DNA of 64,000 nt from Ensifer canadensis (GCF_017488845.2 NZ_CP083370.1:3287501-3351500); one strand, 5' to 3'. Numbered from the stretch's first letter, positions 9,951 through 18,716 are shown. Notes: generated by a model not told the origin, from the letters alone. Made by a program: numbers and translations.

Positions 9951-10431
9951 ATGCCAAATGCCGGATCACTCCTCCTCATCCTCGCCGCTGTCTTCGCCGG
10001 AGCCGTCGTGCCGTTCCAGCCCGGCGCCAACGCCATGCTTGGCCGGTTAATCGGTCATCCCCTCTGGGCGACGGTCGTTTCGCTCGGCGCCAGCCTCGCC
10101 CTCATCATTCCCATCATGATCGCCGTTCGCGTACCGATGCCAACGCTCGGTGAGACACTGAAGGGTCCCTGGTGGATCTGGATCGGCGGCCGTCATCTAC
10201 ATCACTGCCGCACTGCTGCTCGCCCCAAAACTCGGCGCCGCCAGTTTCATTGTCGCGGTGATCGCCGGACAGATGGCGGTCTCTGTCGTCATCGATCATT
10301 TCGGCCTGATGGGCTTTCCGGAAAAGCCGGTCAGCCTCGCCCGCCTCGTCGGCGTTGCGCTGATCATCGGCGGTATGGTCATCACGCAAATTGCAAGCAC
10401 CATGCCCGCGCTGGCAAGCCAGGCCCGGTGA
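9951..10431 (+). pseudogene. YdcZ/DUF606 DMT-family transporter, frameshifted
   Basis: The first frame (from the ATG at 9951) encodes four-helix YdcZ-type sequence: LILAAVFAGAVVPFQPGANA, then ATVVSLGASLALIIPIMIAV, ending at WWIWIGG. The reading then continues one base over, from about 10188-10191, as AVIYITAALLLAPKLGAASF and further family sequence to the TGA at 10429-10431. The joined product is about 158 residues, close to family length, but seems to lack about three residues at the junction. An 8-base deletion would explain both the shift and the loss. A sequencing error is not excluded. Confidence 0.8.
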
Positions 10432-10524
10432 GCATGCACGCCTCCAACCACAATTCTTGTCGCTGACCCCGCAAGCATGTTAACACACGGTCATGTCGAC
10501 CGAACCACACCTGATGGCGTGACG

Positions 10525-10543
10525 AGCCCCGCAAGGCGGGGCT
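10525..10543. terminator. GC-rich hairpin, possible weak terminator
   Basis: AGCCCCGC pairs perfectly with GCGGGGCT around AAG. Only two T follow, so intrinsic termination would be weak. It lies in the 262-base gap between the broken YdcZ gene and the MFS gene, where no gene was seen. Confidence 0.4.
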
Positions 10544-10693
10544 TGCAGCAGCGAGCCCAAAGTCGCCCGTGTCTCACGGGCTGGTCTTCGTTGATTCGAT
10601 TGATCTCCTTCTCCTAGATCGACGGCACGGCCCAACGACAGGTCGCCACGATGATCGGGAGCGCGAGGCAATCGACTGCCATTCGGGCTCGTT

Positions 10694-11899
10694 ATGACAT
10701 CGCCATCCCCCTGGAAATCGGCCGACTTCCGGCGCGTCGGGTTCGCTCTCGCCTTTTATTCCTTCTGCTCGTGGATGCTGGTCGCAGCACTGCCACTTCT
10801 CGTCGCCCAACGGTTCGGCACCGGCACAGACCTTGTCGGCAGCCTTGCGCTGCGGCTCGCACCGCGCATCCTGTTTGCCCCGGCTGCCGCCAGCCTGATC
10901 CGCCGCGCGGGCTCTCGGCTGCCCGTTGGTGCGGGGCTGATCGTCACTGCATTGTGCCTCTTCGCCCTTGCCGGCGTCGAACACGCAGGCACGCTTCAGA
11001 TGGTGGTTCTGACAATCGGCTTTGCAGACACGATTGTCGTTCCAGGCCTGCTGGCGTTGCGCGCCGCCGCCGTGCCTTCCGGCCGCAATATGGAAGCCAA
11101 CACGACGTTTCAGACGATCGATCGTCTCGCCAAAATCTTTGGCCCGCCGACGGCAGGTCTCATGCTGACGGTTATATCCCCTGCCCTCACCTTCCTTGCG
11201 CTTGCAGCCGGCCACCTCGTGGCCGCGTTCGCCCTTTGCCGGGGCGTTGCAACACCGGAGCAGATGCGGGTCAAACGGGAGCCAGCCGCTCGATCCGGTC
11301 TTTTCCGAGAGGCCGCGGCGACCATGCGCGAGAACCCGGTTCTTTGGGTACTCGTCCTGCCTGCTCTCGGCTACATGATTTCTCTCGGCGCGCTGCAGCC
11401 CTTCCTGTTCTGGCTCAATCACGACCAGTTCGGGCTTGGCGCCGCCACGTGGACCGTGCTGCTTGCAGCGCAAGGGACGGGTGCCGTCATCGGCGCGCTG
11501 GTCTCAAACCGCCTGGCGCGAACGCTGATCGATACACACTCGCTGCTGATGGCCTATCTCGTCGCAAGCCTTCTCGAAGGCGTGACGACGCTTGCGCTGG
11601 TCTTCGCCCCGACCCATGCGTTGGCGACGGTGGTGCTGATCATCGGCGGCATACCGGAGATGGTGGCTTTTGCCGCCTATTTCACGCTGCTCCAGCAGCG
11701 GCTGAACCTTGAGCGCCAGGCCGTCTTCTATGCGCTGAGCCTGCCGTTGATGGATCTGTTCATGGTGGCGGGCGTCCTCGCCGGCACCTTGCACAGCGGC
11801 GGCTGGATGACGCTTCGGCAGTTCTGGTTCGTCGCCAGTGCCGGCGCTATCCTTCCCGTTCTTCCGTTTCTTGCCTTCAGACCTTGCCGAAGATCGTAA
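10694..11899 (+). CDS. MFS transporter
   Basis: A 401-residue inner-membrane protein with about 12 hydrophobic segments in two halves and a charged central loop (near residues 195-215). It begins FRRVGFALAFYSFCSWMLVA, as in drug-efflux-like or uncharacterised MFS proteins. No clear substrate signature was seen. The ATG at 10694 leaves only a short cytoplasmic tail before the first helix. Confidence 0.82.
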   Translation: MTSPSPWKSADFRRVGFALAFYSFCSWMLVAALPLLVAQRFGTGTDLVGSLALRLAPRILFAPAAASLIRRAGSRLPVGAGLIVTALCLFALAGVEHAGTLQMVVLTIGFADTIVVPGLLALRAAAVPSGRNMEANTTFQTIDRLAKIFGPPTAGLMLTVISPALTFLALAAGHLVAAFALCRGVATPEQMRVKREPAARSGLFREAAATMRENPVLWVLVLPALGYMISLGALQPFLFWLNHDQFGLGAATWTVLLAAQGTGAVIGALVSNRLARTLIDTHSLLMAYLVASLLEGVTTLALVFAPTHALATVVLIIGGIPEMVAFAAYFTLLQQRLNLERQAVFYALSLPLMDLFMVAGVLAGTLHSGGWMTLRQFWFVASAGAILPVLPFLAFRPCRRS

Positions 11900-12004
11900 G
11901 GGCCTGAACCGAAAGCGACATGGCCCAGAAAAAGTATGGCCGGCGGCTGGCGCGATCGCCACCGTGCGGGTCATACTCTCCCGGGCTGAAATGAGGGCAC
12001 GGGC

Positions 12005-13483
12005 ATGCGAGACAAACTATTCATTGACGGAAAATGGGAGAAACCCCGCCGCGGCGGTATGCTCGACGTGATCGATCCGGCAACGGAGGAGGTCATCCAC
12101 CGCGTGCCGGCCGCCACCTACGACGATATCGACCGCGCCGTCAAAGCTGCCCGCATCGCCTTCGACAGCGGCCCATGGCCGAAGCTTACCGGCACGGAGC
12201 GGGCCGTCTATCTCCGCGCGATTGCCGAGAAGATCGAGGAAAGACGCCATGCGCTGGCGCATCTCGAAGTCACCGATAACGGCAAGCCGCTGCCGGAAGC
12301 ACTGTGGGATATCGACGATGCCGCCGGGTGCTTCCGCTACTATGCCGGGCTTGCCGAGGAACTCGACGCCAACCCGGAGGAAACGATCGCCGTCGGCGAC
12401 ACCAGGTTCAGAGCCCGTGCCATCCGCGAACCCCTCGGCATCGTCGGCGCGATCACGCCCTGGAACTATCCGTTGCTGATGGTTTCCTGGAAGGTGGCGC
12501 CGGCGCTTGCCGCCGGCTGCACCATGGTGCTGAAACCGTCCGAGCTGACGCCGCTGACGGCTCTGGAACTGGGCGCAATCGCCGAGGAGGTCGAGCTTCC
12601 GCCCGGCGTGCTCAACATCGTCACCGGCACCGGCCAGGATGCCGGCCAGCCGCTGACCGAGCACCCGCTGGTCGACAAACTCGCCTTTACCGGCTCGGTA
12701 CCGACAGGGCGAAAGGTGATGATGGCCGGCGCCCAGGACATCAAGAACATCAGCCTCGAGCTTGGCGGCAAGTCGCCCTTCGTGGTCTTTGCCGACAGCG
12801 ATATCGAAAAGGCCGTCGAATGGATCATGTTCGGCATCTTTTGGAACCAGGGGCAGGTCTGCTCGGCAACCTCGCGCGTGCTCATCGAGGAACCGATCTA
12901 CGATACCGTCGTCAAAAGGCTCTGCGAAGAGGCGGGCAAGATCACCATCGGCAACGGCCTCGACGAGGGCACATTGCTCGGGCCAATCGTTTCCAAGGGA
13001 CAATATGACAAGATCCTGACCGCGATCGACCGCGCCCGCCAGGACGGCGCCACCATCGCGGCGGGCGGCGGCAGGCCCGCCGGTTTCAACAGCGGTTACT
13101 TCATCGAGCCGACCGTTTTGACCGACATGAGCGAAGACAGCTATGTCTGGCGCGAGGAGATCTTCGGGCCTGTCGTCTGCGTCAAGCCGTTCGCGGACGA
13201 GGCCGATGCGGTGCGCATGGCCAACGACAGCCGCTTCGGCCTTGCCGCGGCGGTCATGTCCGAGGACAAGGAGCGCTGCGAACGCGTCGCCCGGGCGCTA
13301 CGCGCTGGCATCATCTGGATCAACTGCTCGCAACCGACCTTCCCCGAGGCGCCCTGGGGCGGCTACAAGCAATCGGGTATCGGTCGCGAACTCGGTCGCT
13401 GGGGCCTTTCCAACTATCTGGAGACCAAGCAGATCACCAGCTTCGATACCGACGAGCCGTGGGGCTGGTACATCAAGGCGTAG
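12005..13483 (+). CDS. NAD(P)-dependent aldehyde dehydrogenase
   Basis: A 492-residue aldehyde dehydrogenase oxidising an aldehyde to the acid. The catalytic Glu lies in LELGGKSPFVVF (about residues 255-266) and the catalytic Cys in NQGQVCSATSRV (about 283-294). TPWNYPLLMVSWKVAPALAA is the cofactor-binding region. The sequence resembles betaine-aldehyde or aminoaldehyde dehydrogenases (WGGYKQSGIGRELG near the C-terminus), but no betaine gene is adjacent, so the substrate is open. It stands between an MFS gene and ppk2. Confidence 0.9.
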   Translation: MRDKLFIDGKWEKPRRGGMLDVIDPATEEVIHRVPAATYDDIDRAVKAARIAFDSGPWPKLTGTERAVYLRAIAEKIEERRHALAHLEVTDNGKPLPEALWDIDDAAGCFRYYAGLAEELDANPEETIAVGDTRFRARAIREPLGIVGAITPWNYPLLMVSWKVAPALAAGCTMVLKPSELTPLTALELGAIAEEVELPPGVLNIVTGTGQDAGQPLTEHPLVDKLAFTGSVPTGRKVMMAGAQDIKNISLELGGKSPFVVFADSDIEKAVEWIMFGIFWNQGQVCSATSRVLIEEPIYDTVVKRLCEEAGKITIGNGLDEGTLLGPIVSKGQYDKILTAIDRARQDGATIAAGGGRPAGFNSGYFIEPTVLTDMSEDSYVWREEIFGPVVCVKPFADEADAVRMANDSRFGLAAAVMSEDKERCERVARALRAGIIWINCSQPTFPEAPWGGYKQSGIGRELGRWGLSNYLETKQITSFDTDEPWGWYIKA

Positions 13484-13618
13484 AGCGCCCCGCAGCACGG
13501 CGTCGGCCGCCAAGGACAGCGTCAAATTCCCTTCATGCGGCTATGGAATAAGCCAGATGACGGCAGCATCATGCCGCGGGGCTGCCGCATTGCGCGATTT
13601 GCGCGCTGGAGGGATGCG

Positions 13619-14539
13619 ATGAACAGATCAACTGGCGACTTCGAAGGACAGGATTGGCTCGAGGCGGAACTCGCCGATACGCTCGATGAAGACTATGAAC
13701 TCGAGCTTTCCGAGCCGGCGCTTTCGGAAGAGATCCGCAAGATCTACCGCAAGAGCCACCCGCCGTCGCTGCCACGCATCGACTATTTCCGCGCTCTGAT
13801 CGCGCTGCAGTCCGAGCTGATCAAGCTGCAGGACTGGGTCGTGCACCACAAGGAAAAGGTCGTGGTGATCTTCGAGGGGCGCGATTCCGCCGGCAAGGGC
13901 GGCGTGATCAAGCGCATCACCCAGCGGCTCAATCCGCGTGTCGTCAGGGTCGCGGCCTTGCCCGCCCCATCGGACCGCGAAAAGACCCAGTGGTATTTCC
14001 AGCGCTACGTGCCGCATCTACCGGCCGGCGGCGAGATCGTGCTGTTCGACCGCTCCTGGTACAATCGCTCCGGCGTCGAGCGCGTCATGGGCTTTGCCAG
14101 CGAAGACCAGGTCGAGCAGTTCTTCAACGACGTGCCGGAGTTCGAGCGCATGCTGGTGCGCTCCGGCATCCGGCTGGTCAAATACTGGTTCTCGATCACC
14201 GACGAGGAGCAGCAGATGCGCTTCCTGGTGCGCATCCACGACCCGCTGAAGCAGTGGAAGCTGTCACCGATGGATCTGCAATCGCGCGTGCGCTGGGAGG
14301 CCTATACCAAGGCCAAGGAAGAGACCTTCGCCAGAACGAACATCCCCGAGGCGCCGTGGCACATCGTCGAAGGCAACGACAAGAAGCGGGCGCGGCTGAA
14401 CTGTATGGACCACCTGCTGCAGCAGATCCCCTATGAGGATGTGCCGCACGAGGAGATCACCCTGCCGGAGCGGGTGTTCAACCCGGACTACGAACGCAAG
14501 GTGCTGCCGCCTGAACTCTACGTGCCGTCAAAATACTAA
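13619..14539 (+). CDS. ppk2: Polyphosphate kinase 2
   Basis: A 306-residue cytoplasmic kinase of the PPK2 family, which transfers phosphate between polyphosphate and nucleotides. Walker A is GRDSAGKGG (residues 87-95) and the lid/Walker B region DRSWYNRSGVERVMGF starts at 144. The length fits a single-domain class I PPK2. The ATG at 13619 has GGAGGG at 13608-13613; an in-frame start at 13535 would add a poorly conserved tail. A 9-bp hairpin follows the gene. Confidence 0.92.
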   Translation: MNRSTGDFEGQDWLEAELADTLDEDYELELSEPALSEEIRKIYRKSHPPSLPRIDYFRALIALQSELIKLQDWVVHHKEKVVVIFEGRDSAGKGGVIKRITQRLNPRVVRVAALPAPSDREKTQWYFQRYVPHLPAGGEIVLFDRSWYNRSGVERVMGFASEDQVEQFFNDVPEFERMLVRSGIRLVKYWFSITDEEQQMRFLVRIHDPLKQWKLSPMDLQSRVRWEAYTKAKEETFARTNIPEAPWHIVEGNDKKRARLNCMDHLLQQIPYEDVPHEEITLPERVFNPDYERKVLPPELYVPSKY

Positions 14540-14559
14540 GGCGACGTCAACGCGAAATG

Positions 14560-14587
14560 GCGCAGGCCTGGCTTTCCGGGCCTGCGC
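14560..14587. terminator. Perfect 9-bp hairpin after ppk2
   Basis: GCGCAGGCC (14560-14568) pairs with GGCCTGCGC (14579-14587) around a ten-base loop, 20 bases after the ppk2 stop. No T run follows, so the terminator call is tentative. Confidence 0.5.
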
Positions 14588-14621
14588 ACTTGCAAACACC
14601 CCGTGGAAATCGGACAGTCCG

Positions 14622-14637
14622 TGAAACGACAGTTTCA
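14622..14637. promoter_or_regulatory. Candidate RpiR operator, site 1
   Basis: TGAAAC-GACA-GTTTCA is a perfect 6-bp inverted repeat with a four-base spacer. Its last base is the A of the ATG at 14637. Binding here could block the regulator's own expression. The same pattern recurs four times before the MFS gene at 15819. Confidence 0.65.
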
Positions 14638-15491
14638 TGGAATTGGCAATGAGTCCCAAAGAGCGATCCTTCCTCACTCGCGTTCGTCAGGTCCTGCCGG
14701 AACTCCATCCGGCAGAGCGACGCCTTGGAGACTTTCTCTGCGACTTTCCCGGCGAGGTCGCCAGCTATTCCGCCCAGGAGCTGGCGGCACTGGCGCATGT
14801 GTCGAAGGCCACCGTATCGCGTTTCATCCAGCGGCTCGGCTATGAAAACTACGAAGAGGCGCGCCGCCATGCGCGCGCCGACAAGCAGACGGGATCACGG
14901 CTCTTCCTGGCGACAAGCGCCGATACGGCCGGCGAGCAATCCGTTACCGCCCATGTGGCCCAAGGGGTCGCCAATATCGAGGCGACCTTCCTTGCGATAT
15001 CGGAAACACAGATCAACGCTGCGTCGGCAGCGCTGTTGAAGGCACGCAAGGTCTGGGTCATCGGCTTTCGTGCCAGCCACTCCTTCGCCACCTATCTGCA
15101 ATGGCAGCTGACGCAGGTGATCGAGAACATCTCGGCCATTCCCGGAGGCGGCCAGACGCTGGGCGAACATCTCGTCAGCTTCACGCCCGACGACGTCGTC
15201 ATCGTCTTCGGCCTGCGCCGCCGCATCGCCCTGATGGATGCGCTCATCAACCAGGTGGAAAAATCCGGTGCCCGCCTGCTTTATATCACCGACGAGGGCG
15301 TGCCCTTCCTCAGCCAGGCCGAGTGGCATTTCCGCTGCCAGACGCTGGCACCCGGGCCGCTCTTCAACCACGTCTCGGTCATGGCGCTCTGCCATCTGCT
15401 GACGACGCGTTGCATCGAAACGGCAGGCATCAGCGGCCGCAACCGTCTGCGCGGCATCGAAGCGTTAAACGACGCGCTCGAAGAGCTGTGA
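14637..15491 (+). CDS. RpiR/MurR-family transcriptional regulator
   Basis: A 284-residue regulator with an N-terminal HTH_6 domain (about residues 1-80, ASYSAQELAALAHVSKATVS) and a C-terminal SIS phosphosugar-type domain (about 125-255). Family members sense sugar phosphates or other metabolites. The ATG at 14637 overlaps an operator-like palindrome; the ATG at 14649 is an alternative start. The gene precedes the MFS transporter and racemase-like gene, whose upstream region carries the same palindrome, so it is the likely local regulator. The effector is unknown. Confidence 0.88.
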   Translation: MELAMSPKERSFLTRVRQVLPELHPAERRLGDFLCDFPGEVASYSAQELAALAHVSKATVSRFIQRLGYENYEEARRHARADKQTGSRLFLATSADTAGEQSVTAHVAQGVANIEATFLAISETQINAASAALLKARKVWVIGFRASHSFATYLQWQLTQVIENISAIPGGGQTLGEHLVSFTPDDVVIVFGLRRRIALMDALINQVEKSGARLLYITDEGVPFLSQAEWHFRCQTLAPGPLFNHVSVMALCHLLTTRCIETAGISGRNRLRGIEALNDALEEL

Positions 15492-15539
15492 TCGTTGTTT
15501 GGGCATCTGCCTGAAACAGCAGTGCATTATTCGATCACA

Positions 15540-15555
15540 AGAAACCACAGTTTCA
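15540..15555. promoter_or_regulatory. Candidate RpiR operator, site 2
   Basis: AGAAAC-CACA-GTTTCA has the same 6-4-6 layout as site 1, with one outer mismatch. Confidence 0.6.
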
Positions 15556-15602
15556 AGTCGTAGATACCGACCAACGGCGCTCCATATCTTTGATTGAAAA
15601 GG

Positions 15603-15618
15603 AGAAACTGTAGTTTCT
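15603..15618. promoter_or_regulatory. Candidate RpiR operator, site 3
   Basis: AGAAAC-TGTA-GTTTCT is a perfect inverted repeat of the 6-4-6 layout. Confidence 0.6.
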
Positions 15619-15743
15619 AACCTTTTGGCATGAAACCTGCATTCCTCAATGGCGTTGTTTCGAAGGTGAATTGTGCTGTCCGGCAAGAGCGCCCGTCAGG
15701 CGCGAAACGTCCGGCTCATCCGTTTCGGAGCAAGATTCTTGTA

Positions 15744-15759
15744 TGAAACTGTGATTTCT
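15744..15759. promoter_or_regulatory. Candidate RpiR operator, site 4
   Basis: TGAAAC-TGTG-ATTTCT has the same layout, with two mismatched pairs. It lies about 60 bases before the MFS start. Confidence 0.5.
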
Positions 15760-15772
15760 TGATATAGCATCA

Positions 15773-15788
15773 TGAAACTAAGTTTTCA
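15773..15788. promoter_or_regulatory. Candidate RpiR operator, site 5
   Basis: TGAAAC-TAAG-TTTTCA has the same layout with one mismatch. It is 29 bases before the phase of site 4 and 30 bases upstream of the MFS ATG. Confidence 0.5.
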
Positions 15789-15818
15789 CGCCAGTTAAGC
15801 CATAAAGGGGAACAAACC

Positions 15819-17282
15819 ATGGCAGCGGAAAATATGGTGCCGTCCGGCAAGTCTTCGCCGGTCATTCGACAATTGGAATCAGCCTTCACCAAGATCGGCG
15901 TCACCGGCGCCCACAAACAGATCATCGCCCTGGTTCTGATCGGCTGCCTGTTCGACAGTTTCGAGCAGAACACCATCGGCGTCGCCGGCCCGATCCTCAA
16001 GGAACATTGGGGCCTGACCGGCACGGATATCGGCTTCCTCAACACCATCACCTTCGGCAGCGCCGCTCTCGGCCGGTTGCTGTCGGGCATTCTCGGCGAT
16101 CGCTACGGCCGCCGCGTGATGCTGACGATCAACCTTCTGCTCTTCACCATCGGCTCGGCCGCCTGCGCACTCGCGCCGAATTTCGCAGCGCTGTGCTTTG
16201 CCCGCGCCATTGTCGGCTTCGGCGTCGGCGGCGAAATCTCGACCGCGGTGACGATGCTGTCGGAATTCTGCTCGCCGAAATTCCGCGGGACGGCGGCCGG
16301 CCTCGTCAATGTTGGCGCCGGCGGCTTCGGCAACTTCCTTGCCCCCGCCTTCGGCCTGTTGATCTTCACGCTCTTTCCCGGTGAAAACAGCTGGCGCTGG
16401 CTTTTCGCCTCGCTGGCATTGCCCGCGCTGCTCGTGGTCTTCTATCGCCGGTTTGTGCCGGAGACACCGCGCTTCCTTGCTTCGCAGGGAAAGATCGACG
16501 AGGCCAACAAGGTGCTGTCGATTCTGGCCTCCGGATCACTGCGGCCCCGCAATCTGAAGGTTCAGGAATACCTGACCAAGGATCATCTCCAGGACGAAGC
16601 ACCTGCCAAGAGCGACTGGAAGGAGCTTTTCCGGGCACCGTTCATCGGCAGAACCATTCCCGTCGCAATCGCCATCCTGATGAGCTACGGCGCCCAGCTA
16701 TCGGTGCTCACATTGATGCCGATCATCTTCGTGTCGATGGGCTACACCCTGCAGGGCAGCCTGCTCTACAGCATGATCATCCAGAGCGGCAGCGTGCTCG
16801 GCGCCATCGCCGCCTCGATGTTCGGCTATTATTTCCCGCGCAAGAAAGTGCTGACGTTCGGTGCGGTCTTCGCGTGCCTGGCGGCCATTTCGATCGCCTA
16901 TCTCGGAACCAACATCTACCTCGTCCTGATGTTTGGAGCGATCTTCCAGTTCTTCGTGCTTTTGCTCAACACCTCGATCTGGATCTACGCGCCGGAGCTC
17001 TTCCCGACACGCATTCGCGCCTTCGGCGTAGCACTTATCCTGGCGACAGGGTCGGCCGCGGGCTCCTTCGTGCCAACGATCTCCGGCATGCTGTTCGACA
17101 CCTATGGCATGGTCGGGGTGTTCGGGCTGGCAGCCGGCATGTACGCAGTCTTCGCATTCTGCATCCAGCTCGGTCCCGAGACCTATGGCATGTCGATGGA
17201 AGATCTGGACCAGCCGGCGGACGCCGACCTCGCCAAGGCTGAGCCCAAACAGGTCAATGTCGGCATGGAAGTCAGAACGTGA
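15819..17282 (+). CDS. MFS transporter, sugar/organic-acid porter type
   Basis: A 487-residue 12-helix permease. The loop 2-3 motif GDRYGRRVM (about residues 94-102) and the later motif PETPRFLASQGK (about 212-223) place it in the sugar-porter/aromatic-acid-porter superfamily. APELFPTRIRAFGVA near residue 390 is another signature of this group. It overlaps the racemase-like gene by four bases, so both are co-transcribed under the RpiR-type operator array. The transported compound is presumably the substrate of that downstream protein; its identity is unknown. Confidence 0.88.
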   Translation: MAAENMVPSGKSSPVIRQLESAFTKIGVTGAHKQIIALVLIGCLFDSFEQNTIGVAGPILKEHWGLTGTDIGFLNTITFGSAALGRLLSGILGDRYGRRVMLTINLLLFTIGSAACALAPNFAALCFARAIVGFGVGGEISTAVTMLSEFCSPKFRGTAAGLVNVGAGGFGNFLAPAFGLLIFTLFPGENSWRWLFASLALPALLVVFYRRFVPETPRFLASQGKIDEANKVLSILASGSLRPRNLKVQEYLTKDHLQDEAPAKSDWKELFRAPFIGRTIPVAIAILMSYGAQLSVLTLMPIIFVSMGYTLQGSLLYSMIIQSGSVLGAIAASMFGYYFPRKKVLTFGAVFACLAAISIAYLGTNIYLVLMFGAIFQFFVLLLNTSIWIYAPELFPTRIRAFGVALILATGSAAGSFVPTISGMLFDTYGMVGVFGLAAGMYAVFAFCIQLGPETYGMSMEDLDQPADADLAKAEPKQVNVGMEVRT

Positions 17283-17938
17283 CCGCACATATCCTGTTGA
17301 TCAACCCGAACAGCTCGCAGGCAACAAGCAGCATGATGCTCGCCATCGCTGAGCGGGCTGTAACCGGACGCACGGCCGTGGCAGTCGCCACGGCCGTGCG
17401 GAACCCGCAGATGATCGTCACGCCGCAGCAGCTGACCGCTGCGGCCGGCGAGGTCATCGAGATCGGCGCGGCCCATGGCGCCGGTTGCCTCGGCATCATC
17501 GTCAGTGCCTTCGGCGATCCCGGCCTTGCTACCCTCAGGGACCGTGTCGACATCCCCGTCGTCGGCATCTGCGAGGCATCGATGATCGAAGCCGCGCTGA
17601 GCGGCCGCAAGTTCGGCGTCGCAACCACGACGCCGGACCTGATCGAGGCCATCGACGACCGCGCCCGCGACCTCGGCCTTGCCGGCCAATATACCGGCAT
17701 CCGCTGTACGCCCGGCGATCCGCTCGCGCTTGCCGGCGACGAAAAGCTGCTGCGGGAAGCACTCGACGAGGCGGTGCGGCAATGCATCGAGCTTGATGGC
17801 GCCGAGGCCGTCATCATCGGCGGCGGCCCGCTCGGCCAGGCGGCCGAACAGTTGCAGCCGCATTTCACCACGCCGATCATCGCCCCCATCCCTTGTGCGG
17901 TGGAGCGCGTGCTCGATCTGATGCGGGTCAACGCCTGA
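17279..17938 (+). CDS. Asp/Glu/hydantoin racemase-fold protein lacking the catalytic cysteines
   Basis: A 219-residue protein starting HILLINPNSS, the N-terminal signature of the hydantoin/allantoin racemase family. Those enzymes use two cysteines, one just before FGDPG and one in a GCAGM-like motif. Here the matching sites read SAFGDPG (Ala77) and IIGGGPLG (Gly182), so neither expected cysteine is present. Cys70, 98, 143 and 169 are at other places. Racemase activity is therefore doubtful; a different lyase or decarboxylase-like role is possible. GTG at 17279 overlaps the MFS stop. Confidence 0.8.
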   Translation: MTAHILLINPNSSQATSSMMLAIAERAVTGRTAVAVATAVRNPQMIVTPQQLTAAAGEVIEIGAAHGAGCLGIIVSAFGDPGLATLRDRVDIPVVGICEASMIEAALSGRKFGVATTTPDLIEAIDDRARDLGLAGQYTGIRCTPGDPLALAGDEKLLREALDEAVRQCIELDGAEAVIIGGGPLGQAAEQLQPHFTTPIIAPIPCAVERVLDLMRVNA

Positions 17939-17952
17939 CCCGCATCAGATCG
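17914..17952. terminator. 17-bp perfect inverted repeat spanning the stop codon
   Basis: CGATCTGATGCGGGTCA (17914-17930) is followed by five bases and by its exact reverse complement (17936-17952). The TGA stop at 17936-17938 opens the second arm, so the left arm also codes for the last residues. There is no T run, so it may protect the mRNA 3' end or act as a factor-dependent terminator. Confidence 0.6.
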
Positions 17953-17963
17953 ATATATCGACC

Positions 17964-18009
17964 GTCAGAACTGGAAAACCGCTTCGCGCTTTTCCTGGTA
18001 GTGCTCTAA
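17964..18009. repeat. Partial RIME1-like repeat, copy 3
   Basis: About 46 bases resemble the first palindrome of the repeats at 5852 and 30066 (shared core GGAAAACCGCTTCGC, then CTTTTCCTGG), with several differences. The second palindrome is absent. Like the others, it lies just after the end of a transporter or enzyme gene. Confidence 0.6.
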
Positions 18010-18125
18010 GCAAACGCCTCGCCCCCCGCTCCTTGCCGGGCGATTGACCTTGTTGACGGCAAGGACTCTGTGATATTTTCGAACATTCTTACATGCAAAA
18101 CCGAAGCTGGGGCGGAGGTGGCGCT

Positions 18126-18716
18126 ATGAACTATGTTTGTGCTTCGGTCGCCGGGCTAGCGTTTTTCACCTCGGCGGCTTTTGCGGGTCCCTTGCATGAC
18201 GCGGCAAGAGACGGCGACGTCAAGCGCGTCACGCTGTTGCTGGATCAGGGTACCGACATCACCGAGCCGGATACGGCCGGCGAGCCGGCATTGCTGGTCG
18301 CGTCCCTTGCCGGACGGCCGGATGTCGTCGCCCTGCTGCTCGATCGCGGCTGCGACATCGAGATCCGCAACAAGGGCGGGCTGACCGCCCTGCACGCCGC
18401 GGCCTATGGCGGCAATCTCGACACCGTCAAGCTGCTGCTCGCCAAGGGCGCCGACGTCAACGACACCAAGAACTTCTACAAGATGTCGCCGCTTCATGCC
18501 GCAGCCGAGGAGGGTCACGCCGATGTCGTGGCTGTGCTGCTTACCCAAAAGGCCGAGGTCGAGGCGAAGGAACGCAACGGCTACACGCCACTGACACAGG
18601 CCGGCTGGCGCTCGCACTGGGACGCCGCCGAGCTTCTGCTGAAAGCGGGCGCCACCTGCCAGAAGGCCGACCTCGTCGGCGACTGGCTTTATACCGAATG
18701 CACGAAGCGGAAGTGA
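18126..18716 (+). CDS. Exported ankyrin-repeat protein
   Basis: A 196-residue protein with a signal peptide (residues 1-20, ending SAAFA) and about five ankyrin repeats from residue 22 to 175, for example GLTALHAAAYGGNLDTVKLL. The mature part is probably periplasmic and binds a partner protein. The ATG at 18126 follows GGCGGAGGTGG; an earlier in-frame start at 18093 would bury the signal peptide. A gene for an exported YHS-domain protein follows 43 bases later and may be co-transcribed. Confidence 0.85.
   Translation: MNYVCASVAGLAFFTSAAFAGPLHDAARDGDVKRVTLLLDQGTDITEPDTAGEPALLVASLAGRPDVVALLLDRGCDIEIRNKGGLTALHAAAYGGNLDTVKLLLAKGADVNDTKNFYKMSPLHAAAEEGHADVVAVLLTQKAEVEAKERNGYTPLTQAGWRSHWDAAELLLKAGATCQKADLVGDWLYTECTKRK

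Larger units (their letters stand above)
15492..15818 (+). promoter_or_regulatory. Regulatory region with an operator array before the MFS gene
   Basis: This 327-base stretch has no supported gene. It is AT-rich compared with its flanks and holds four GAAAC-N4-GTTTC-like palindromes, listed separately. Two half-sites (TGAAAC at 15512 and 15631) also occur. The array probably controls the 15819-17938 operon. GGGG and GGAAC-like purines just before 15819 may serve for ribosome binding. Confidence 0.6.
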
